Assembly: GCA_951799405.1 (NCBI GenBank)
Contig: OX637332.1
Location: 10,421,001 to 10,485,000, forward strand
DNA length: 64,000 nucleotides
Reading direction: 5' to 3'
Origin: Agapetus fuscipes
Taxonomy: Eukaryota > Arthropoda > Insecta > Trichoptera > Glossosomatidae
Shown piece by piece: positions 11,101-19,800 of this stretch. Both the position numbers and the translations under genes were made by a program. How positions within the stretch are numbered: the stretch's first letter is position 1; each line of letters opens with the position of its first letter. The notes under the pieces are model-generated. The model ran no database searches and had not been told where the DNA came from. It saw only the letters and a program-made list of their open reading frames with translations.

Positions 11101-12992
11101 TTGCCGACTTTTCCTCAAACAGAGATAAAATTTGCATTGTGAACCATTGCTTACAGTATGGGTGGTCAGCCACATACTAACCTTTTAGTCAAGGAAATTA
11201 TTTTGTTTAGTTCATTAATCTAAGTTGCAAGATACATACCATTTGAGATTCATATTAAATGCATTCCCACTAGCAGACAGGTATAAGTTCGCGCTTACAA
11301 ATGCCCCATGTGGACTTATAAAATAAAAAACTAATCTCAAATGAACATAAGCCCTGCAACTCTTGCCGACTTTTCCTCAAACAGAGATAAAATTTTCATT
11401 GTAAACCATTCTTACAGTATGGGTGGTCAGCCACATACTAACCTATAAGTCAAGGAAATTATTTTATTAAGTTCTATAATCTAAGTTGCAAAGATACATA
11501 CCATTTGAGATTCATATTAAATGCATTCCCACAAGCAGACAGGTATAAGTTCGCGCTTACAAATGCCCCATGTGGACTTATAAAATAAAAAACTAATCTC
11601 AAATGAACATAAGCCCTGCAACTCTTGCCGACTTTTCCTCAAACAGAGATAAAATTTTCATGGTAAACCATTCTTACAGTATGGGTGGTCAGCCACATAC
11701 TAACCTATAAGTCAAGGAAATTATTTTGTTAAGTTCTATAATCTAAGTTGCAAAGATACATACCAATCGAGATTCATATTAAATGCATTCCCACAAGCAG
11801 ACATTTATAAGTTCACGCTTACACATAATGCATGTTGACTTACAACATAAAAACCCAATCTCAAATTAATATAAGCCCTGCAACTCTTGCCAATCTTCCC
11901 TGAAACACAGCTGAAATCTTCAAAGTGAACCATTTTTTAAACTATGGGTGGTCGATTTTCTTTTACAAAGGCTGCATGTTTTTATTTTACATGTTTTCCG
12001 AATTTTAACGCGAGGAAACTATGCGCAATATACACATTCACCAAATGTTAAGGGGTTGGGCTGCGTAGCAGCCAGGGGCAACGCCCCTAGTCAAATATTG
12101 ATTGGAGGTTGGTGCAACAGGCCCTTAATGAATGTGAGTTGAGTAAAGTATGTACGATTTAAATGGCTTACCTGAGAGCAATGACTGGACGAAAGTATTC
12201 GCAATGATTGGGTGATGAACGAGTGTGGTATAAAAGAGAATATAATAATGAAAGTACAAAAAAGCTCGATAGGATAGGATAGGAAAGAATTGATGATGAA
12301 CGACTTACGAAAAAATGATACTGAAGATACGTCAGAGGAATGAGACACGACCGAGGAAGGAATTGATAGACTAAAAAGGTGAGGTTGTGAATAAGTGGAA
12401 CCTATGGAGTGAGAATGAAAGAAGAATATGTATGAGTATTAATGTTGAATAAATTAAAGAGATATGATATGACATAAAACGTAAAGATGCATCTTTAGAG
12501 GTACCAGCCACCCCTAGTGAAATAGCGGCAGGATACAGTACAGTATGCTAGGATAAAATTTTAGGACCAGTAAGTCTAGAAAGTCTTCACTAGAAATGAG
12601 ACGAGTGTTTCAGAAACAGGAAACAAATATTTATTCTAAAAATATTGTCGTAAGATTGGCTCGCTCTCTGTTTAGATAAAAGCTCTATCATTTTGAAGAT
12701 AGATAAAATGGACGCTGCATTCTGAGTGCCCAGCTAAGATTTTTAATTTCTTCTTGTTGTATCTTTCTGTTCTCATTTCTCGTGGAACCTATTTGGTGTC
12801 ACAATTATTAAGGGAATATTTTCAAAAATTTATTTACCTTTCAGCAATGTGAAGATGGTTAGAAACTAAAAAGTGAAGTCCGTGTAGAGTAGATTTGCCA
12901 CAAAATTCTATAGTGTCTTTGATGACTAAATCAAAGGTGTTTCTGATAAACTTTGTTGCCTTTATAAACTTTGGCTTGAAATATATTCTCAT
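2162..12992 (-). CDS. Pickpocket-family DEG/ENaC sodium channel subunit, complete
   Basis: Ten coding exons on the minus strand: 12838-12992, 7350-7550, 7171-7254, 6341-6535, 5410-5554, 3767-3955, 3258-3348, 3013-3163, 2380-2486, 2162-2274. All have GT-AG borders and matching phases, summing to 1431 nt (476 aa). The protein shows the cytoplasmic gating HG motif (residues 37-38, STLHGLHFL) and a first membrane segment at about 53-74. The post-TM1 FPAITVCLN motif follows, then a cysteine-rich extracellular part (LTPKQRSCRF, CQFDCRSRMAYVFCGCRPFF, CKCVPQCTEINY). The second membrane segment carries the G-x-S selectivity-filter triplet GIS (451-453). The family forms trimeric, amiloride-sensitive cation channels in the plasma membrane, used in chemosensation, mechanosensation or fluid transport. 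Start: first ATG after an acceptor at 13006, so a 5' UTR or short coding exon may lie upstream. The 5.3-kb intron 7551-12837 carries a nested transposon. The exact ppk orthologue cannot be named. Confidence 0.9.
4653..5345 (-). mobile_element. Decayed LINE reverse-transcriptase 3' end in channel intron
   Basis: Minus-strand reading gives reverse-transcriptase C-terminal signatures (FRYLGSMFEKNG, PTLMYGSEAWTVND) with stops and frameshifts. The 3' end at about 4653-4690 (GCCATTCCGCTAGGGGTGGC) is shared with copies at 15.2 kb and 37.6 kb, and in reverse at 12.5 kb. It lies in the intron between channel exons 5410-5554 and 3767-3955. The long plus-strand frame over it is a shadow. Confidence 0.75.
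5600..6335 (-). mobile_element. Second decayed LINE in channel intron
   Basis: The minus strand at 6060-6310 encodes the LINE tail ILQFFGYVARGNVDILERL followed by KHLGGRSAAGSAVKR, matching the style of the plus-strand fragment at 63.0 kb. The piece at 5640-5860 belongs to the same kind of element (RLRWFDAILKN) and is related to 57.4-57.66 kb. It comes within about 40 bases of the donor of channel exon 6341-6535. Confidence 0.65.
7850..8165 (+). repeat. Internal transposon segment with GTC/GTCATT microsatellite
   Basis: Positions 7914-7952 are a GTCGTC-rich microsatellite. The flanking sequence, including the CATCTAGCGGCAAAA motif near 8135, is homologous in reverse orientation to 35430-35850. 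That makes it a separately dispersed repeat and not unique intron sequence. Confidence 0.6.
8230..11955 (-). repeat. Tandem array of about 14 FamA units (about 264-bp period)
   Basis: Units begin with TAATCTAAGTTGCAAAGATA at about 8581, 8848, 9113, 9374, 9637, 9899, 10162, 10428, 10685, 10949, 11215, 11477 and 11738, preceded by a more diverged unit at 8312 and a partial one at 8230. The period is 257-267 bp. The inner units are almost identical while the first and last are diverged, as expected for unequal exchange. Two main variants differ at AATGCCCAATGTGGACTTGC versus AATGCCCCATGTGGACTTAT. Repeated 75-codon minus-strand frames are a by-product of the unit and not genes. Confidence 0.92.
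11988..12090 (+). mobile_element. Helitron 3'-terminal fragment
   Basis: The sequence ends in a GC-rich hairpin (AGGGGCAACGCCCCT) with terminal CTAG at 12087-12090 followed by T, the expected Helitron 3' end. A second copy of the same approximately 100-bp terminus lies on the minus strand at 33868-33960. It sits 8 bases inside the right terminus of the TIR element. Confidence 0.6.
12160..12545 (+). mobile_element. Decayed LINE 3' end
   Basis: The plus strand contains remnants of the LINE tail (ILKIRQRNETRPRKE) and ends near 12505-12545 with a version of the GGCCACCCCTAGCGGAATGG 3' end that also terminates the copies at 4.65, 15.2 and 37.6 kb. Confidence 0.55.
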
Positions 12993-13009
12993 CGCGTGTT
13001 TTGTTCTGA

Positions 13010-14500
13010 AATAATTAAAAAACTAAATAAATGTATTTTGAAAAAAAAAATTGTCAACAAGGATGTATAGTTGATTACAGATCAAAGTTTCAGTTGATTA
13101 CAGATCAACGTATAGTTGATTAAAAACAAGGCAAATAAAAACTGCCCTAAAGACAGCCGCTCAAATCAAAATTCGATTGAAAAATAGTTTTTTTATTTTT
13201 CTTTAATATTAAAAAAATCAGAAACAATCAGCATCAATTGACTACGCAATTTATTTTACGTTTGTATTTTCTGTATAAGTAAAGCTATTCATAAAAGAAA
13301 AAATAACAAAGGGTTTATGCATTAGTAACTTTATGTCGAAAATTCACTTATTGATACGACCTTTTGATCAAATTATGCTTTCATTATTACATTAATGTGA
13401 CTCTGATAGTCATCTGTATTTTGTAAAGTAAAGCATTTGAAATAGTTACCTACAATATTATTTTATAGAGAAGAATAAAGTTAAAAGAATATTGAATTCA
13501 TTCATGTAAAAAAATTCAAATTTACCAAATTCAGAAAAAATAGTTTGATTTTTGATTATTTTAATTCTAATCCAATTTCAAAATAAAATAAATAACAAAA
13601 CAAACTTAAAAAAAAACATTTTATTCATTACAATTTTAAAACAAGTAGGTATACATACTATTGTATTCGGGGACATAACTTTATATAATATTCACACAAA
13701 AAATAATCAATATCTCAATGAAAAGTATCTAAAAATACGAGTATTTAAATCTGGATAGGCTTTGAACTTACATACGTAATTAATGCCAAAGTTTAATTTT
13801 TAAGTATACTTACATTGCTATTCTATGGAAAGGTGAGATTGCCATTTGTCAACGGTTTTAAGATTCGACAACTTAAAAAGTATGATGAGTCACAAAAATT
13901 ATCAATAGTTTTTTTTTTTTCATCATTTATAGTAGGTACCTACCTTTAGCTAGTAAAATGAATGAATATTCCTGTTAACGATTCTGGTGATGTGAAATTT
14001 CTAGTTGGTTTTATGAATAAACATTATTAGATCTCATTTCCATTTGTGAAATACTTCTATTAATATTAGTAATGTAAAAAAAAAAAAAGTAATTCTGCAC
14101 GAGTTGATTTATTTCCTCAAGCGCTTTTGGTGTCATCATACCATTATCAAGAGAACAACTAACAAATCTAAAATTTACAAAAGTGAATTCCGCAGAAAGT
14201 TTTAGGTGTCGGTGGGGTGAGGAAAGGGGTAAACATAATATTTAAACCTTTAATTCGCGTTCAGTAGAAAGTTTTACATAAGATGCGGGGCTATGACGGG
14301 GTGTGGAAATGGGTAATTAATTGGGGTGAAGCTGCAAGGATTTGTATATTCACAATATGGCCATTTTGTTTATGCTTACAAATCTGTATTATTTATATGG
14401 CATTTAGTTATCTGCACCTAAATTCCTGGCTACATTAGATAGTACATTAAAAAAATTAGGCTGATTTATTTGGTGAGCGCTGTTTTTGTATGTATCACAC
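13010..14500. other. AT-rich upstream region of the channel gene
   Basis: No coding exon was recognised. Around 14160-14345 there are two diverged copies of a G-rich motif (CAGAAAGTTTTA... GGGGTGAGGAAAGGGG), perhaps an old repeat. Any 5' UTR exon or promoter of the channel gene would lie in or beyond this region but could not be placed. Confidence 0.4.
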
Positions 14501-14504
14501 CTCA

Positions 14505-14757
14505 AGAGCCCTCTGCGAGCTTGGTCGTCGCTGTAGAAAGCGCCAATTCTCAAGCAAGACCCAATTGTTGTAAGGCTGGATGGACCTTTTGATGACCGGT
14601 CTTTGGTAAAGGCTTATGAATTTTTCAACCCAGCGAAGAGCAAATTTGAAAATATAAATGGTATATTTTTTGTGCTCCGCCGGGATTCGAACCCACGACC
14701 TTCCAGTTACGAGTCCGAAGTGTTACCACCTGGACTATGGACCGGTCGTATTATGTT
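14505..14757 (-). mobile_element. tRNA-derived SINE, FamD copy, 3'-truncated
   Basis: Read on the minus strand it starts with GGACCGGTCCATAGTCCAGG-like sequence (A box region) followed by the B box GGTTCGAATCCC at about 14680-14700. It then has the same body as the copies at 39353-39690 and 54686-55000. The 3' end stops at about 14505, before the LINE-like tail. Confidence 0.7.
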
Positions 14758-15221
14758 AGATAATGGTGTGATAATACCGGAAGCGCGTGAAGAAATAAAT
14801 TAACTCGTGAAGAAAAGTTTTTTTTCTTTTTTTACATTATTAATTTAAAATTAATCTTCACAATATCATTTATCTTGAGCTTTCTTAGCTTCATTAATTG
14901 ATTATTTTATTTGAACTTATAAAACTAATTACAAATATGTTGAGTTGATATCAGTGTAATTTACAATATTTGTGTGAGTTTTTAAGTGTGAAATTTTCCA
15001 TGGTGAGTAGTTTTTCGTCTCTTATGAATAAGTAAAGCTGACTGTTTTATTAAATATAATTTAATTTTTCCTCGGCTTGTGTAACAGGCAAGAAGTTCTT
15101 CAACGTAAAATAAATATTAGCTTTCATCCTCACTTCTTATCTAACTATACCTATTACCTATACTAAAGTAGAAAAAAACTTAAAGAAAATGTGAACACTG
15201 AACAGGTGTGGGTACTGTTAC

Positions 15222-15437
15222 TGTAACTCTGTCACCATTCCGCTAGGGGTGGCCAGAGCCTCTGCAGAGTTGCCTTCATTTTTTCCTATCCTGACATACT
15301 TCTTTCAATTCCTTCATATCCATCACCTTTTTCATGCATTTTCTTCTTTTACGCTCACTTTGTATATCCCATTCTTTCACAATCTCCTCAATCTGATCAC
15401 TCCATACTTTTCTCGGTCGTCCCTTCCCTCCATTGGG
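15222..15437 (-). mobile_element. 5'-truncated LINE 3' end
   Basis: Nearly identical to 4653-4870: same 3' end with CCATTCCGCTAGGGGTGGCC, and it stops abruptly after the segment encoding RKVWSDQIEEIVK-like residues on the minus strand. Confidence 0.7.
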
Positions 15438-15505
15438 CATTCTTAGAAACAAATAATTACAAGTGATTTTATTATTATTTTTATGATTGTAGTTTCTATC
15501 TTCAA

Positions 15506-15576
15506 ATCTACTATGAATGGATAGATATACCTACCACATATTATGTGGTAGGTATATCTATCCATTCATAGTAGAT
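15506..15576. repeat. Perfect 35-bp palindrome with 1-nt centre
   Basis: Arm 15506-15540 is the exact reverse complement of 15542-15576, with T at 15541. A partial FamA copy begins immediately at its right arm. Confidence 0.85.
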
Positions 15577-15925
15577 ATAAGTTGCAAAGATACTGTAACA
15601 TTTAAGATTAATATTAAATGCATGCCCTCAAGAAGACACATTTAATCACATTTATAATCCATTTTCCAATATTTAAGGGGAGCATTTTGCAAAAAAATAT
15701 ACGTGAAACATGAAGCATAGTCCTACTACTACATTAAAAGTATCTAATCTAATCTAATCTAAGTTGCAAAGATATGTTACATTGGAGATTCACATTACAT
15801 GCATTCTCACAACCAGACACGTACAAGTTCGCGCTTGCACATGCCTCATGTGAACCTACAACATAAAAACCAAATCTCAAATGGACATACACCCTGCAAC
15901 TCTTGCCGTCCTTCCCTGTAACAGG
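15576..15925 (-). mobile_element. Two partial FamA copies
   Basis: 15576-15655 and 15745-15925 are 3' portions of FamA in minus orientation. The second carries a TAATCTAATCTAATCTAAG tail and lacks the 5' third of the element. Confidence 0.75.
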
Positions 15926-16329
15926 GGTTGTATTTATAAATAACGCTATGAAAACTTACGATACTATATATGGAAAATTAGAACCAAATTATGGTTGTTT
16001 GGAAGCAATAATTTCTCATAGTATTTATTGTTTGTGTATCTGTATTAATTCTTACATTATAAATCGAATAACAACCACATTTAAAAACACGTATGAAATT
16101 TAAACAATACTTATTTTAATAATGGTTCGTGTTCGTTCAAAATATTGATTTCTGTGGATGAGTCAGATTTTTTTAATGGAAAATTCTTCCACGAGTATAG
16201 ATCATACAATTTTCATGTGAAAAACAGTGAAATGAAGAAAATTTGAATACATGCCACAATTGGTACAATGCAGTAGTGTATTCGTCAGAGCGATACTATT
16301 TAAAATAAACACTCTGTTTTCTTTACCTT

Positions 16330-16556
16330 TTTACTTTTGGATACTGCTACTACTTTTCTGTTACCTTTGGATACTGCTACTACTTTTCTGTTACCTTTGG
16401 ATACTGCTACTACTTTTCTGTTACCTTTGGATACTGCTACTACTTTTCTGTTACCTTTGGATACTGCTACTACTTTTCTGTTACCTTTGGATACTGCTAC
16501 TACTTTTCTGATACCTTTGGATACTGCTACTACTTTTCTGATACCTTTGGATATGT
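16330..16556. repeat. 30-bp minisatellite, about 7.5 copies
   Basis: The unit TTTGGATACTGCTACTACTT plus TTCTGTTACC repeats with a period of exactly 30 bases. Five internal units are identical and the last two carry GATACC in place of GTTACC. Because 30 is a multiple of 3, several frames stay open, for example a minus-strand frame repeating SKGNRKVVAV. It lies between the channel gene and the hydroxylase 3' end. Confidence 0.92.
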
Positions 16557-16713
16557 TGTAAAGTAATTTTAAAAAAAACGTTTCATTTTTCAAACATAAT
16601 TTAAGATAAGGAAATTTCGAGAATTCACATCTATTTTTTCTACCTTCCCTCATAGATACTGACTTTCTGAAGCATAATAATAAAATATGTATTATTCTTA
16701 TCCGCAAAGGAGT

Positions 16714-16746
16714 GATGTCGGCGAGTGAAACCTATTTATTTGAACA
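16714..16746 (-). promoter_or_regulatory. Poly-A signal of the hydroxylase gene within a FamC SINE remnant
   Basis: On the minus strand AATAAA occurs at about 16740-16735, some 85 bases past the stop codon. It lies in a stretch (AATAAATAGGTTTCACTCGC) that matches the FamC SINE body at 48910-48940 and 36395-36425. Use as the real cleavage signal is inferred from position. Confidence 0.45.
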
Positions 16747-16822
16747 TATTGTAACTTAATTACGAATGCAGTAAAGTTGACAATTAAAAAAATGTTACAT
16801 ACAATAAATATTACTTTCTATG

Positions 16823-19800
16823 TTACAATTTTCTCATGGCATTTAAAAGCACTTGCATGTCGGATTGAACATCTTGTATGAGATTTTGGATTTGCGGTTT
16901 TGAATCCAAAACTTCTACGGTCTGTGTGTAGGGGTTGTAGCGAACTCCAAAATCTCGGGGGATGGTTTCAGCGTATTTCCTGGCAAAAGAAAAATTTAAA
17001 TAATTTTTTTGCCCTTCAAATGAAGACAAAGTATGTTTTTATGCGTGATGTTTTTTTTATTGCCATGATTATAAGATATTTATATGTAGGAATGTAATCT
17101 TTATAACTATTAGGTTGGTAAAACAACACTAATTGAAATTAATTGAATTTCTTTTTAGTCAATGACAATTCGCATTTTTTATTATCCTACAATTATGTGG
17201 ATATATCAAATATACATCTATAAATGGCAATTGCCTTTTAAAGATTTTTTAATAGCCGAATAAATATCTTAAAAATAAAAGGACTTTCTCATTTTCAAAA
17301 AGACGACCCGAGAACTAATGTTGTGTTACAGTGCTTTAACAGGGTTATTTATCCTTACACATTTAGATCTTCCATTCCCTTTCAGCCAAATGTTAGAAAA
17401 AATTAAAAAGCATAATTGGATTTCAAAATTTCAGAAATAAAGATTGAAAGGAAAAATGTTACGAATCTCTAATTCAGTTTTATGAAAAAAGAAAATGAGT
17501 TGAACGAGATAAATCAAGTATCCAAAATTTACTTACACCATCTTTTCTTTGGCGTCATCAAAGCTTTCGGCCACATAGTAGATTGGTTGATACTCTGTGA
17601 TGGGATATTTTTGTAGACAAGTCTTCTGAGGATCAAAGGCTCGAACTTCTGGTTTATCTGACAGGCAGTACTGAAGTTCTCCGTAGGAAGAAAGAAGACC
17701 GGCTCCGAAAGCTTTGGTCTTCCCTTCTTGGTGACATAGACCGAATTCGACGGTAAACCAAAAGCACTGAAAACAAAACAATAATTTGAATGTCTTGTAG
17801 AAAAACAAGAAAGGAGGAATAGTATTGCATCAGACACCATGAGCATTATTATGCGTTTTGAGCCCCAATGTTTTTTACTGAGCACCAATTTTTTTTGAGT
17901 TGAAAGAATCTATTCAATGTTGGAGACCTCTGAAGTCAAGTCAATTCATTCTGAATGTTAAAAAAATGAGAAAAATTCATTATTTGGAAAATATAGTAAC
18001 CATTCTTTTCAAAGTTGCTGGCGTACCTAAGGCTAAGAAGCACTTTGTAAATATAAATACAAAGGTTTGTGACGTCAATACGTATTTGTTAATATCAGGC
18101 ACGTGCATAGGGTTTAGGCAAATACATTTCAGAATTAATATTTTCTCCCATTCCTTTAAAATAATAACTCATTTGAAATTGACTGAGGTGCTAACGATGG
18201 CTCCAAACGAATTTAAATTTTGAATTTTAAATCTGAATATCAAGCTTAAATATTTTTATAGAATAGATTGCTTTCCTTGACTTATAGGTTGGTATGAGGC
18301 TGACCACCCATACTGTTAAAAATGGTTAACTTTGCCAATGTCACCCCTGTTTCAGGGAATGTCGGCAAGAGTTGCAGGGCTTATGTTCATTTGAGGTTTG
18401 GATTTTATTTGTAAGTACACAATCAGCATTTGTAAGCGCGAACTACACGTGTTTGTTTGTGGGCATACATCTGAGAGCTCTGAATGAATATATCCTTGCA
18501 ACTTAGATTATAGATTATAGATTGCTTACCAATATGGCGCATGTGCCTGTATAAGATACGTGTCCCTTGGTTAATACGTGCCCTTTTTTGGTTAAAAAAT
18601 AATAAACTAGCCCATAGACTTTAGAACCACCGTCATTGCCAACAAGGTAGCCTTCTTATTCACGTTAATCCCAGTGAATGGCATCGATAATAATTAGAAA
18701 TCTGTAGTTTTCATGATTGTTTCGACCTACCGTCGCCAATTTCTCGATGTAATCATCAGGAGCGCCCAGGGAAGCCAGTCCTATCTCCTGCGAGAACTGT
18801 GCGAAGGCTGGATCTGCGAACAGCGGAGCGTGGCCCAGCAGCTCGTGGCAGACGTCTGGCTCAGGAGTGTATAGAGGCATGCTGGAGTGGCGGATGTACT
18901 GCGTGGAGTGGAAGACCCTGAAGGCTAGGCCTGCCAGGAAATCGCGAGAAGACAGGAGACCAGCCACGGGACGCAAGGTGAAGCCGGTGCAATCTAGAAG
19001 CATAAAATTGGCACATTAGTACTAATCATCTTTGACACGAGACATCTTGGTATTCTTGATTTTAAGAATTCGATTAACTATTAAATTTCCTATGTAGCAA
19101 CTGAAGTAAAATATCCTTAACTTAGTTTTAAGTCAGATTTTTGTCAAGTTTTCATCAAGTACGTCAACTAACAATACAGAAGATAAACCAGCAGCTTGAA
19201 TACCTCACGTGAAATTCGAAAAACCTAAATTTTTGAGTAGCCCATGAATTAAGTAGACTCAGTACACCAATTACTCAATAGAGGATTATGAGTATTTATA
19301 TTTCATATCATCAAAAGATGGATTATAGGAACTATTGATAGGTCAATGGTTGAGGATCTGCTTTCTAAAAAAGGAAAGTGGGCTCAAAGCCCCTCGTAAT
19401 TGTCAAAAACAATATTTTGTTTCGATGTTCCTTCAAAGTCTTAGTACTGTGTGGGTGCACCTTATGTATGTATGCTTGTGATGAATGTGATACGTGCTGA
19501 GTTGAGCGTGATATCTCTTTGAACAATAGGTATGTATATAATAAACACAGTTGCAATAATTATAAATCATTGCGTATTCCACAATTGTGATAAATCATTT
19601 TGCCGACTTCAATTCAAAAGATAAATTGAAAAATTATCAAAACTTTGTTTTCTGTGATATTTTTTTTTCATGAAAATAATAAATACATTGTACGGGTCAT
19701 GATCTCGGATGATAGCGTGAGTACAGCGGTTGGCAGAGACGTGGTTCACAATCCTTGTATTGGGTCACGCCACAATCAACAAAGCTACTTGACTCTCGCC

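Larger units (their letters stand above)
7688..12124. mobile_element. 4.4-kb TIR DNA transposon carrying a SINE array and a Helitron end
   Basis: Left terminus 7688-7713 (GGGCCTGTTGCACCAAACTC...) and right terminus 12099-12124 are inverted copies, 25 of 26 matching, and both are directly flanked by TTA (7685-7687 and 12125-12127). Inside are a segment with a paralogue at 35.4-35.85 kb, the FamA tandem array, and a Helitron 3' terminus. No transposase was found, so this would be a non-autonomous or composite element. It fills most of the first intron of the channel coding region. Confidence 0.65.

Noticed and set aside
8845..11175. Four near-identical 75-codon minus-strand frames (MWLTTHTVSNGSQCK...)
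   Set aside because: They recur once per repeat unit only in units without the frameshifting variants, and are part of the FamA sequence, with no codon conservation or context.
8230..11955. CRISPR-like array
   Set aside because: Units are about 264 bp without short repeats and unique spacers, and each unit is a FamA element also dispersed elsewhere in the window.
16300..16707. 135-codon minus-strand frame over the minisatellite
   Set aside because: Frames stay open because the repeat period is a multiple of three; the unique part has no recognisable motif or splice context.
18731..18993. Tyrosine or tryptophan hydroxylase in place of PAH
   Set aside because: The exon structure, ACT domain and residues around the iron ligands follow phenylalanine hydroxylase throughout, and the N-terminus lacks the long regulatory regions of the other two.
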